Below, piece by piece: positions 35,805-46,460 of a stretch of DNA of 64,000 bases. A program made the translations under genes and the position numbers. The stretch comes from Sebastes aleutianus. Its lineage: Eukaryota; Chordata; Actinopteri; Perciformes; Sebastidae. Where the stretch lies: assembly GCA_916700875.1 (NCBI GenBank), contig CAKAKS010000068.1, positions 29,630,028-29,694,027 on the forward strand, given 5' to 3'. The notes below the pieces were generated by a model that made no database searches, was not told the origin of the DNA, and worked only from the letters and a program-made list of their open reading frames with translations. Within the stretch, counting starts at the first letter, position 1. Every line of letters begins with the position of its first letter.

Positions 35805-36704
35805 GAGGGCTGCTCGATTATGGCAAAATTCATTTTGGGCAATATTGAGATCACGATTATTCAACACGATTACTAAACATCATGCATTTAGAAAGAAAAC
35901 TTTGTAGCCTACATAAAATTAGATGCATCAATCTGGTACACTTTGATTGCACATTGGTTGTATAGATATGAATGGTAATGACACAGATAAAACTCATCAC
36001 CGCACTGAGGACTGGTTGATAGTCGCACCGGGAGCAGGGAGCTCCGTCCCTCCCTGCAGGGCGACAGGGCACAGCGAGCCCTAAGCGGCGAGGTCTGTGT
36101 GAGGGGTGCTGTAAAGCGCCACTTTCACCCCGGGCCTTTCCAAGATGACCTAGAGACAGTTGTTGCGCACCACCGATACGCCCGTTGAGAGCCAGCCAGC
36201 CCCGGGGAGAGTTCCCATGAGGGGATCCTCCCCCACCGAGCAGCAGTCCCTGACCTGCAAAATGGGGCAAAAGCGCACCGTCATTGTAAAACGGAATATG
36301 GCACAATAATCTTTTTATGTCAGTTATGCTGTAATTGTAATTGCAATTGAAATTTAATGAACTGCACTTGAACTGACCCGAATGCTTTGAAGCGTCAGCC
36401 ATTGCCATGGTACTCGACCTCCATATCAGTATTCGAAAGTATGCAATAATAATGTATAAATCCCCAATAGCCCATGAAATGAGGAATAATTCCACAACAT
36501 TATTATTTATTCATATTCAACATTAATTATTATTAGTTATTCTCAAACAGATATCACTGTTTGTTATGTGTAGAGTTGCGTGTGTGTGTACAGTAATGCT
36601 GCAGCGGCGCTGTCCCCGAAGCGTCAAATACCTTCGAATGTTTCTCACCGAAGCTTTGAAGCCCAAAAAATGGTATTCGGGACAGCCCTAAATTGCACAG
36701 CCCT
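35805..36704. mobile_element. Nested hAT-like transposon remnants
   Basis: The left end AGGGCTGCTCGATTATGGC and the complement of the right end (AGGGCTGTGCAATTT) share an AGGGCTG terminus. ACTGGATG on the left and ACTGCATG on the right may be an 8-bp target duplication with one mismatch, though two extra G lie between the left copy and the terminus. A second element ends inside it at about 36690 (GGTATTCGGGACAGCCCTA). The 212-codon minus-strand frame (35857-36495) reads across these pieces and has no transposase signature. Confidence 0.6.
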
Positions 36705-38308
36705 ACTGCATGGTCTAATTAAAATCCATTAGTTTATCTGTTTGTATATAACTCATACAATTTATGTGGAAAACAAAAAAGATATTTGTGATATTTTAGT
36801 TGGAGCAATGGGCAGCGGTTTCTGGCATGCAGCAGCCATAATTTAGCTGTATCCCATGAACAACAGTGCTTCTGGCCACAGACAAGAGAGAGCTCCATCT
36901 GAAGAAGAAGCAGAAACAGCCACCATTGCAGTTATGTTAAAGCATTTTCTCTGTATTGCCCCCCCTGAGTCTTGTTTTCTTTGCTTTTTATTTCCCAATA
37001 TGTAATCACAAAAACAAGCCCCGGCTCCAAAGTCGTGCCTGCGGTGATTGGAATGAGAGGGGTAAACACTCTGTCAATAGGACTAATTTAACACACGCCA
37101 AGATGACTGGTCCCAAAAAAGCACTGGCAATTGTGCCCATTTAGGAAAATAACAAGACGGTCGATTTGTTTTTAACCCCCAGCTGGCACTGCTGTTTATG
37201 GCCCGGAGGCCGACGGCAAGCTTTAGCTTATTATTTAGTCAGGTCATCCGTCTAAACGCTAATTAGAATTGTCCCCCCATTGGCTTTAGCGTGCGTCCGT
37301 GTGTGTATGTTCATATTGTGAGAAAGGGGTTGGAAGTCTCCATCTCCTTGTTGCTCCCTCTGAATGACAGAAGCTCTTAATTGCACATATTTGGACATTA
37401 AAATAAATGGCCCTCTTCTTGGATAGTAGTAAAGCGACCACATGCTGCAGCTGGCAAGGAGTGATAACACTTCATTTACCACGGGGGGAAGTAATAGAGG
37501 CACCTAAAGTCACTCTGCAAACCTTTTTCAGGGTGAATTAAAGTACCCACCTTTTTAAAAGCTTTGTTAGCACAGTGTCTGTCGGGGTCACGTTACAGAA
37601 AGTTAGAAAACGTGTTAAAATGCACACAAACACAATTCTGAAAATGTGATTGTTAGTGTAGTGTAGTGTTTATTTAGATCACTTGATTATATGAAGCTCT
37701 CATCTACCCTTTTTTCTCACTCTGCCCCCCGAGACAGAAGGTTTTAAACTCCAGTCTGAAGTGAATTTTAATCAGAAGTTATGGTCAAATCATCATATTA
37801 TCCACTCTTAAAGGTTACTGGGCCCTTAACCCTCAGCTGTCTGGTGCTGGCAAACAGCCATTAGGATTTTAATAGGTGGTATGTGCCGGGTTACATGGAT
37901 CAGAGGCAAACACTACCCACATAACAACTGGAGGCATCTCCGAATGCTGCAAAATGGATCAGTTTATGATTCAGAAGAGCAAAGCAGAGTAGTCTTGAAG
38001 GTAACTTGTGGATATATGCAGAGCTGCAACCACCTCAGACTCCTCTCTCCTGCCCCACACTGAAATTCTGTGAAAACTGTTCAAATATATGTTTTGGTGA
38101 TTATTTTATTGCTTATTTGACCTTTGTGGTTTGTTGTTGACCTGACCTCCTCTCTGTTTGGGGTCCCACAGTCTCCACCGCTTTATAGTGTGTGTGAAAA
38201 AAAAGAAGATAGTCTGTGTGTTTAAATACTGAAACTCTTTCTTTTGCTACAAAATAAAGACAAAATGTTATAGTATTGCATAATATTTTTTATGTTATAT
38301 TATATTAA
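36705..38308. other. Unique noncoding sequence, part conserved-looking
   Basis: No gene recognised. The stretch 37000-37260 is repeat-free with a balanced composition and motifs such as GGACTAATTTAAC and GCAATTGTGCCC, so it is a weak candidate for a conserved noncoding element. A short GTGTAGTGTAGTG direct repeat lies near 37655-37667. Confidence 0.3.
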
Positions 38309-38624
38309 GTGTTCAGTAGGGCTGGGCGATATGGAGAAAATCAAATATCACAATCATTTTGACCAATTACCTTAATATCGATATTGTGGCGCTATTGTAG
38401 GGTGACTATTGGTGCTTTTACAAAATATTTACACAATGAGATTTTTGATAATAATCATCTGTATTGTGGACATAATTACTAAGTGGATTAATGCAAACTA
38501 CATCACTTTACTGTAACGCAGCCTTTAAAACCTGGAAAAGACAACACTTGTTCCCTATTACGATATCCAAAATCTAAGACGATATCTAGTGTCATATCAC
38601 GATATTGATATAATATCAATATCT

Positions 38625-38838
38625 ATCTGCCTTTAAACATGCACTATCTACCTTTAAACATGCACTATCTACCTTAAACATGCACTATCTGCCTTTAAAC
38701 ATGCACTATCTGCATTTTAACATGCACTATATACCTTTTAACATGCACTATCTACCTTTAAACATGCACTATCTACCTTTAAACATGCACTATCTGCATT
38801 TTAACATGCACTATATACCTTTTAACATGCACTATCTG
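38625..38838 (+). repeat. 22-bp minisatellite
   Basis: About ten tandem units of the type AACATGCACTATCTACCTTT, with variants ATCTGCATTTT and ATATACCTTTT. The variants recur in the same order at about 88-bp intervals, a higher-order pattern. A frame through it (38680-38874) encodes the repeating motif NMHYLP/NMHYIPF because 22 bp with small indels keeps it open; I see no reason to regard it as a gene. Confidence 0.9.
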
Positions 38839-39039
38839 CAACCATCTTGGACTCTAACCGCTGGTGCACTTTAAACTTACTTACACTATACATCCTATAT
38901 ACCACTTTATAGACTGCACACATGTACATATTACATTTATTTATTGGACATACTACATTTATTTATTGACGGACTGCACACACTATGTTCACCCATTCAC
39001 TCTGTATCTTTTATATCTCTATTTATTGTTTTTATAATT

Positions 39040-39160
39040 TTTGTATACATTACCTCTCCTGTGTTTCACTCTGTTTGCTGATGTTGCTGCTTTGACACCT
39101 GAATTTCCCTCCAGGGATTAATAAAGGTTCATCTTATCTTATCATATCTTATCTTATCTT
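39040..39160 (+). mobile_element. LINE 3' tail inside the hAT-like element
   Basis: TTGACACCTGAATTTCCCTCC, AGGGATTAATAAAGG, then repeated ATCTT units (39130-39160) match the pattern of the tails at 28430-28580 and 50180-50310. It stops just before the host element's right terminus. Confidence 0.55.
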
Positions 39161-39332
39161 ATATATTGCCCAGCCCTAGTGTTGAGTATATATTCCTTTT
39201 GATAAATGTTAAATATGCTTATTGATCTGTTAAAGGGAGCTCGAGGTCCCAGAGTTTCTTCACATAATGATATAAAATAAATGCTGTTTCCCAAAAGCTT
39301 TCTGTACTCTGCCGTAGCTACCACTGAGGACA

Positions 39333-39350
39333 CTGAGGTCATGACCTCAG
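39333..39350. promoter_or_regulatory. Perfect 18-bp palindrome with TREpal-type site
   Basis: CTGAGGTCATGACCTCAG is its own reverse complement. Its centre, AGGTCATGACCT (39336-39347), is the palindromic arrangement of two AGGTCA nuclear-receptor half-sites known as TREpal, bound by thyroid hormone or retinoid receptors. Function here is inferred from sequence only. Confidence 0.4.
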
Positions 39351-39359
39351 GGGTAGATA

Positions 39360-40204
39360 TGTCCCCAGCATGTGAGGACATTCTGTCAAGTCTGTAAGTG
39401 TGTGAATGTGCCAGTTTTGCACATCGAAAACAGAATAGTCCTTGATGCTGTGAGTCAAATCCTTGCTGTGTGTCTGCCGACTTTCAGCTCACTCAGTTGT
39501 ACTGTATGTCTCGCTGCCAGTTTGTCAGGTATTGGAAAGATTGTTTTTGTCTGACAGGCCCAGACAAATCTGTCTTTGTAAATTGGTGTCACTGGGTAAC
39601 TGTGTGTGTGTGTGTTCAGGCCCCGACCACAGCGCGGTGCTGACAGTCAAAGCGGTGTCAAGCGTTTGTAGTCATGAGGAATTGGCGTGTCTTGCTGCGG
39701 CGTCTGCCTGTTGACGTCGGGTGTGATTGGGATTTCTCTGCACGGCTATGGGAGTGTCAACACATTCGCATGCTGCACTCTATCAAGGCTCTGCGAGGTT
39801 AAGAGTGCAGCAGACGAGTTCAGCATCATTTCAGATGAGTTCCCTCGGCGGGGAATATAAATTTGTATCGCTGAGCTGAATTTTCATTCAACTTTGACAC
39901 ACAATTGCACTTAAATATAAACAGACACTATTTTACATCACTATTTGTACACACCTGTACAAGGCAAAGAGATCTTAAGTAGCTCCAGAATATTATAGAG
40001 AAAAAATGTTTCATTGAAGTTTATACTGTTTGTGTTCATTTTTAAGCCTACTCTTTTTTTCATTATCATTTATGGATTTTATTATATACAGTACAGTTTA
40101 CAGACAATATGCCACACCAGATTAAAGAGTATTTAGCATTGTTTTCAACTCCAGCTAACGCTAATTAGCGACATGAGCATGGACTCACATCAGTGTCTGT
40201 GTAC
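39360..40204. other. Unique noncoding sequence
   Basis: No gene recognised. A short GT run lies near 39601-39615. Overlapping short frames at 39372-39714 have no signature. Confidence 0.35.
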
Positions 40205-40560
40205 AGATGTACTACTGTCCAAGTCAGGATCATATCCCGTCAAATACGGCAGCTTGATCAGTGGCTCTACGCTTCAAACTATGATGCTCTACGTGGCCGT
40301 AGTTATGGCGGTAGTGAAGGAGTAAGTCAGGAGACGTAGCTTTAAAGAGCGTGATAGTCTGTGAAGGGATGGATGGACGGGTCAAAAAACACGAGACTGT
40401 AACCCAGGAGACCGCTGTTCGTGTCTTGTTTGAAACCAAAAGTCAACACTGACTAATTTTAAGTTAAGTACGTAATTTAATTTACGTAACGTACTTCACT
40501 TTCGTCATGTACATATCTCCCTAACAAACATACTTATTTTAATCCAAACCACATAGTAGT
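40205..40560 (-). mobile_element. Dispersed repeat R2, copy on the minus strand
   Basis: The R2 core appears as AACCCAGGAGACCGCTGTTC followed by GTGTCTTG and AAAAGTCAACACTGAC. Left of it are CCCGTCAAATACGGC and CTACGTGGCCGTAG, weakly like the R2 left end. It lies directly beside R1 copy 4 in the arrangement seen at 1.1-1.9 and 6.2-7.1 kb. Confidence 0.65.
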
Positions 40561-40569
40561 TTTTAAGCC

Positions 40570-41004
40570 TCGAGTTCGATAATTTGGCCGTCGCAATCTT
40601 GGTTTTTTGGAACCAGAGGTGACACGAAAGGTTGGAGCTAAGCACAACCGAACTCTGAATAAGACATTTTTAGGCGATCAAAATGTTAATTTGAAATCAC
40701 ACTGTGAAAGAGTTAAAGTTGTAAGACAAAAACACGGACAACGCCGTGATGGCGATCTGTCAATCACAAGGCAGCCACGCCCTAAAGAATACCCTGCTTT
40801 ATGGTCTATCTGACTCTAAATGGGACCATAATTCACTGAATAAACATCATGCTGTATTGAAGAAGACTTGAAACTAGCGATTGAGACCATAAACTCATGT
40901 TTACAATGTTTACTGAGGTAATAAATCAAGTGAGAAGTAGGCTCATTTTCACAATCAGACTTTGTTTTGCAACCAGAAGTCCCCCCCTGCTGACTATTAG
41001 AAAG
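40570..41004 (-). mobile_element. Dispersed repeat R1, copy 4 (5'-truncated end)
   Basis: It matches the 26 kb copy from AATTTGGCCGTCGCAATC through AGCACAACCGAACTCTG, CACACTGTGAAAGAGTTAAA, CAATCACAAGGCAGCCACG and GACTTGAAACTAGCGATTG to CCCCCCCTGCTGACTATTAG. The outer CCATAGACTG terminus is missing and the GGGGGCGA motif is degraded. Confidence 0.8.
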
Positions 41005-43770
41005 ACGAGTGAGAACGTGTTGTCATATCACACAAGGCAGAGCAGGAAAGAACAACATCAATTAACAACATCAAATAATTACTGGTTTCATCTACACTTC
41101 TGCCAGTTTGTGCTTATCTGTTATGAGGTAAAGCAGCTTGATAAATCAAAGCTGGAACTCCCTCTTAGTGTAAGTTCAACCCATCCCACCGTGTAGAAAA
41201 GAGCAGTCCTTTCTAAGTATGAGGATATGGCTGGATGCCATGGATGCTAATAAAGTTACACTGTATGAAAAAGGTCAAATGGTTGATCCCATTACCCTTC
41301 ATGAGGAAAATGACAGTGATGGCTGGCCCCAGTGGCCTGCTGAGAATCAAAGCAGCGAGGTAGCACCCTGAACTGCAGCGGCTTTGCCTGTTAATAGGAC
41401 CTTAAATCACTTTATGATCTACATTATTTAACAAGCCTTCATCTTTTGATGCAGTTATGTATCAGCAGATATTAATTTACGTCACAGTCTTCATATTTGA
41501 TGTCCTTGACATTGAACGGCTACAATAAGACTAGTCTGCTCTCTGCTGCAGCAGCAGTCAATATTATCATCATTTCACTGTTGTACCTATGAATCCCAGC
41601 TACCTTATCGACAGCGGATGTAAATGTCACTACTAGTCCCGCTGTGCCTTCTTAGCTGTGCACCAGTTTCCTGCTATCTCAGCTCGCTCTCCCACTGGAT
41701 ATCCTTCTGCAAACATTTATAATTATCACCTAGGCTTTCCCATCAGGTTTAGAAAACATGCACATTGTTCATTATAAGGCTGCACAGGGAAGGCTGGATG
41801 ACAACACACTCCTGACGCACCTATTAATCTGGCATCTCATCTCCGGGTTGCAATATTGCTCTGACAAGAAGGCTGCGATTGCTTGAGCACCAGGGGGGGG
41901 GGAGGAGGGAGGGGGAGAACGAGGGGGAAACAGCAGCTTTAATACGGCAGCTGATAAGGTAAGTGAGTGAATACAACCTACGTGAACTCCTCAACCACGA
42001 TCTCCCTATCTCCCAATTCCTTTTTTTTCCTCATTTTCCTCCACCCATACACCTCCCATTCTGAATTGCAAATCAGCCCCATGTGTTTCTTTACAAGCGA
42101 GGTGGGAGATAAGGAGCGAGGTGTTGAGAACATATCAGCAATCTGAGCGTGTTTGCGTATTTATTTATTTTATTCCTGGCATTTATTTATCCCTCTGTCA
42201 CTGCAGGAATGTATGGCTTGTGGTTTATGTACATATGAATGTGGGAGGATTTGTGCTTGTGAAAGTGATAAAGATGGATAGCTTGTTTGTGTGTGATCCG
42301 GCTCAGATTGCGTTGTATTCAAGCGTGCACTTAAGGGATGGGTGGATACAGAGTATACAGTTTCCCAGAAAATGGTTGTGTATGTTTCACAAACAGTTGG
42401 GCGGAGGGAACGGTTGGGGACGAGTAGATGAAACTTCTGGGTTTGGTTTCAGACGGCAGCAGGCAGTGATAGGTGAGCCCAGAGCGCCGCCTGGAAGATG
42501 GATGCCAGGAGATCACAGAGTCATTCACCCTACACAGATAGACACGGAGACAGCTCCTGGTTGCCGAGCACAGAGATGGTGGAGAAAACAAGATAAGATG
42601 TACGAGCACACACACAAGTGCGCACACACGAGGCTGTCAGTCAGCGGAGGTGGAGTTGGGAAAACGCCAAACTCTGTTTCATCATGAACAGTAAAGAAAA
42701 GAAAAGAAGACCTGGTGGACCTGTAACATCTGAAACGTGCCTGTGGGCAAGATTTGTTAAGACATGTTATTTTGATGGTACAGAGAAACACAGACTGGGA
42801 ATCAGATTGTGTTGGTAGAATCTGATATTGCTCTTTTTTTAATATCATCTTATTCTCTCACAATAACTGAACTCAGAACTGTTCAGAACAGGCAGCCGGA
42901 TGTTTGAGGTTTTCATATCTTAGAATAGTCTGTTTTATTTCACACAAATTAGCATATACACAGGCCTTTTCTTGATCTCTTCTGGGTGCAAACAAACTGC
43001 TTCCAAGCTTTAAACACACACACATACACCCACTCACACACAGCTTAAGCCTCTTTGGCAGCTCCCAGCATGCCATGTCCACTCGACTGCTTCGGTGCCA
43101 GGTCCGATATAAGGCCGCGCCGCCGCCAAGCCACTTGCCCCTCGACGGGTGGTGCGAATCTGGGCATCCAAAGATAGCTGTGACCGACACATCGTCACCA
43201 TGGTAACTGCCAAATGACACCACCACCCCCAGTCCGTGTCCTGACTCTCACCAATAGTGAAAGGTCATGTATCGTGTACTTGTTCTGTCAGTAACGTTTA
43301 AAACCTGCAGGAAAGCCAACAAAGGGTTTTGTACTAAGTCTTGTACACACACCGGCTTTACAAACTGATACACACACACTTCCCTTTTCACAATTCACCG
43401 GTACACACACACTCACATCACAAAGAGAAGGCCTCTGCAGAGACAAGTGTTGGATGTAATCACTGGCTATTTTTAGTAGAATTACGCTGTGCAAGAGGAG
43501 ACTGTTCTCCTTGACAATCCAAATCCACACATCCGACCCATCAGTGTAATAAGGTTGCTTGCAAACTGATACTCTTGGCAATAACCTCACATCCGCCCAC
43601 AGACGCACACGGACTGTAGATGCTGAGATTTTCAGGGTATAAGAGCCTCTAGGTGATTGCCTTGATTTTGTCCTGTATCTGTTACCATATAAACTTTCTT
43701 CACATTTCAATTCGCTCTCACTTGATGTGCCCACAGATCTCTTCAGTCCGCCAACTCATGTTTAATGGCA
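41005..43770. other. Unique noncoding sequence with G-rich and CA-rich tracts
   Basis: No gene recognised. The 188-codon plus-strand frame (42121-42687) and overlapping minus-strand frames lack any domain signature and run through CA-rich low-complexity DNA. CA runs lie near 42606-42630 and 43013-43045. Confidence 0.35.
41893..41927 (+). other. Strong potential G-quadruplex tract
   Basis: A run of ten G is followed by GGAGGG, GGGGG and, after AGAACGA, GGGGG. At least four G3 or longer tracts occur within 35 bases with short loops. Confidence 0.55.
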
Positions 43771-44345
43771 GGGGTGGGAAAGTAACTTAAGTACATGTAC
43801 TCAAGTACTTGCACCAAAGAGTATAGAAGCAAATAGCTGCTAGATGGCGGTAAATCAACTAATAGCCGAATCCAGAGTTATTTTCCTCGGCATAATGGAC
43901 GTGCATCAGACCTAGGGGACTGCACCGCCCTTCACGACCATAGTATATGCATATATATGACAGCTTCTTGCTTCCATTTATGTCCATTGCTCACTTAATG
44001 CTCCTCTGGGTAGCTGCCAGGCAAAAAGTTAAATAAATAAATAAGTAAGTAGTTATAATAGTGTGCATATTTATAACATTTGTATTGTTCAACACAACAT
44101 AACAACGGCTTGTACATCCGCAGTCCTCAGTCTACCGGTTTCCCTTCTTGAATGATGAATACAGACTACCACTACCTGCTTGTGGGGAGAGTTATTTCCT
44201 CTCATGTAGGCGCAGGACGTACGTGGTAGTTAGTTGTGTTCGAGTGCAACTTTTTGGCCAAGACAAAGGCGACATGAGGCGAGGCAACTGGTGGCCTTCG
44301 CCGCCGCTAGTTCTTTGATGTCAGGTTGGTGTGTCTGGGCGTTTA
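43771..44345. mobile_element. Transposon-like fragments
   Basis: CAGGGGTGGGAAAGTAACTT then GTACATGTACTCAAGTACTTG at 43770-43815 resembles the terminus of a dispersed fish DNA transposon. The stretch at 44220-44345 (GTTCGAGTGCAAC, AAAGGCGACATGAGGCGAGG) resembles another. AGATGGCGG at 43842-43850 is part of a CTCF-like core. Boundaries and links between the pieces are unclear. Confidence 0.35.
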
Positions 44346-44976
44346 AGTATAGGCTCTTAGTACTTCCTCCACCACTGTGAAACAGGTGTATTATTATGTG
44401 AATACTGATTATGTTTGGAGTACAGTTGACTTCGGCCTTTAATTCATGGGTGTGCATGAAACGAAGATTGTAAGAACTGTAATTCATTGTAAAGTCTTTA
44501 CAGCTTTCACACTCAATGTGCCATCAAAACGAGAGGTGAGACGCGATAATGGTACAAATGGGAATAACAGCGGGAAGGCATTTATAGTGTTGCACTTGTT
44601 TTGCACATACGTAAAGTGACAGAAGTAGTTGTGTGAAGAATAAAAAAAGAGAGTGTGAGAAAGAGGTCTTCAGTCACATCAAATCTATGGTCGCATCTGA
44701 AAACTCACCATTTCCAAATAGTGTTTTATTGGTTAATGTATTTGTTGCTGCTTTATATCTGTTGAGTTTTTATGTTGTTTCGGCTTGTCTTATTGTGAAA
44801 GAAAAGATATCCGCACACTTAGATCTATGCAGTATTTCACTTTATTCTAACCCTGGTGGTAGAAGCTCCACCTCTTGGGAATTGTAGTTTTGTTATAGGC
44901 TTTTTCTCATTGTAAAATGTATTACATTTTCTCACCTGCACACCTGGCAGGTCTTTGTGTGAAGTGGATTGTCAGA
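44346..44976. other. Unique noncoding sequence
   Basis: No gene recognised. Short open frames (84 and 85 codons) lack known features. Confidence 0.35.
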
Positions 44977-45130
44977 TTGTTATTTTTCGGAAAGTTACAG
45001 CAATTGTTGGACGAAGCGTCCCCCTGTTCTGACATCAGGAAGGTGTGGACGAGGGGGATTTTAGATGCCGTTGGACAATCCGACAAGCACTTGTTTGAAG
45101 CAGCCTTAAGCTCTGACTCTATCACTCCCG
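44977..45130 (+). repeat. Dispersed segment R6, copy 2, with open frame
   Basis: It matches 9838-9990 (TTCGGAAAGTTACAG, TCTGACATCAGG, GGGGGATTTTAGATGCCG, ATCCGACAAGCAC, TTTGAAGCAGCC). Here a plus-strand frame (44917-45261, 114 codons) is open and protein-like (for example SDIRKVWTRGILDAVGQSDK), but in copy 1 the same frame is broken. It may be a degraded coding segment of a mobile element or gene. No family recognised. Confidence 0.5.
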
Positions 45131-46079
45131 GCAAGCATACGCCAAGCTCATCACAGGAGAGAATAGAGAGTGACCAGAATAACTTCCTCCAGGAGAGTTT
45201 ACAGGTGAATGCTGGGTCGGTGTATGAAATGCTATATGAGCAGCATCATGAGCGAGTGTAGCGGCACAGCTTGAGTTGTCTGCCTGAAGTGGATCGTGCT
45301 CCACTTAGGCATCCATCTCTAGCCCTCAGTTTTCTCCTCCTTCTCCCCAAACTGCTTGACTATTCCCCCCACCCACCCCCAAATCAATTTCTAAATCCAA
45401 TTAGTCATTGCATTAGACGGTGAGGAAAAACACCACTGTGCACTGTAGCCTGACAAATGTTTGGCTGCTGCTGTTGTTTGTTTGCCATGTGAGAGCTATT
45501 GATCAGAGGGTATGAGGGTGATAGAGGAGGGGAGGTTTGTGTGTGAGGGGGGGGGGATACGTGGTGGAGATAAGTGTTATTGTAAAGTAAATGTGAAGCA
45601 CTTGTCTATTTCAGGAGTGGAGGGAAGGGAGATAAAAAGGATTGATAGGCAGGGAGAAAGTTCTGCAGGAGGTGAGGGGGAGGATCACACAGAAGTGCAG
45701 AGGGGGGCCAACATCTGGCAGCAGCTGGAGAGAAAAGCAGGTGAGGAAGACCGATATAGAAAGGTTCAGGGGGGTAAAAGACAGAGATTTGGGTGGGCTC
45801 GGAGGCAGAGATTAAGGGGAAGGAGAGTGGCACAGAGTGAGTGTTATTGCCTGAGGTTAAATGTGTCAAAAGCAAAAATGATGATGCCAGGCGAGGCCGG
45901 GGGGGCCGCCTGGCTATCTGGCAGTATCCGCAGCCGGCGGTGCCCACTCAGAGATGCCAGCTTGAAAAGGAGTGAATGAGATGGATGGAGGGTGGGAGAT
46001 GAGAGGCAGGCGGAGAGAGACTGATTCAGAGGGGGATAAACAAAGAGACTGATGAGGACAGAGTGAAGGTAGATCAAAG
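45131..46079. other. Purine-rich noncoding sequence
   Basis: Dominated by GGA/GAG-rich DNA, including GGGGGGGGGG near 45548-45557. The 155-codon frame at 45512-45979 is a Gly/Arg/Glu-rich product of this composition rather than a gene. Confidence 0.4.
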
Positions 46080-46460
46080 GGCCGCGCAGCTTCATCACCC
46101 TGAAATCCCCCATGATGCTTCGGAGGTCCTCACAGCTACAACAAAGCCACGACAGGAGTTTTGACATGCATTACAAAATGCGAAAACACCCGACGGCATG
46201 TTGCTTTGGGCCACAACCGAGAGGGGATAATAATAACACACAATATGATAGCATTTATTATTCCACGGGAAATTAAATTCAAAGGCCAGCGCAATACTAG
46301 AGTGCACATCCATAACGGTTTACAATAGACAACATAATAACCAATTAACAGCATTAATGGCTACAGCTGGATTATCAGAACACAATGTACTCATTAATGC
46401 GCGCGGAGAGTTTATTCATACATAAATCATCTCATTTTCAAGGGGTCCCCAAAATGAGGC
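46080..46460. promoter_or_regulatory. Candidate conserved noncoding block rich in ATTA motifs
   Basis: A repeat-free stretch with many homeodomain-type cores: GGGATAATAATAACAC, GCATTTATTATTCC, AACCAATTAACAGC, GCATTAATGGC, CTCATTAATGCGC and GTTTATTCATAC. It also has a SOX-like AACACAATG. Composition is unlike the purine-rich flank. Short overlapping minus-strand frames are not protein-like. Conservation is not testable here. Confidence 0.3.

Larger units (their letters stand above)
38317..39178. mobile_element. hAT-like non-autonomous element with 8-bp target duplication
   Basis: The termini TAGGGCTGGGCGATAT (38317-38332) and the complement of ATATTGCCCAGCCCTA (39163-39178) are inverted repeats with one mismatch. 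The flanks GTGTTCAG (38309-38316) and GTGTTGAG (39179-39186) match at 7 of 8 positions, the target duplication length of hAT elements. The body is 862 bp with no transposase. It has acquired a 22-bp minisatellite and, at its right end, a LINE 3' tail. Confidence 0.85.

Noticed and set aside
35857..36495. 212-codon minus-strand open frame
   Set aside because: It runs across nested transposon termini, is low in recognisable motifs and has no transposase signature.
36605..36617. REST (RE1)-like half-site GGCGCTGTCCCC
   Set aside because: Only one half of the motif is present and it lies inside a transposon remnant.
38625..38838. Regularly spaced repeats that might suggest a CRISPR array
   Set aside because: Units are contiguous 22-bp tandem copies with no unique spacers, in a eukaryotic transposon.
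42121..42687. 188-codon plus-strand open frame
   Set aside because: No domain signature; overlaps open frames on the other strand and ends in CA-rich DNA.
45512..45979. 155-codon Gly/Arg/Glu-rich open frame
   Set aside because: Explained by GGA/GAG-rich DNA composition.
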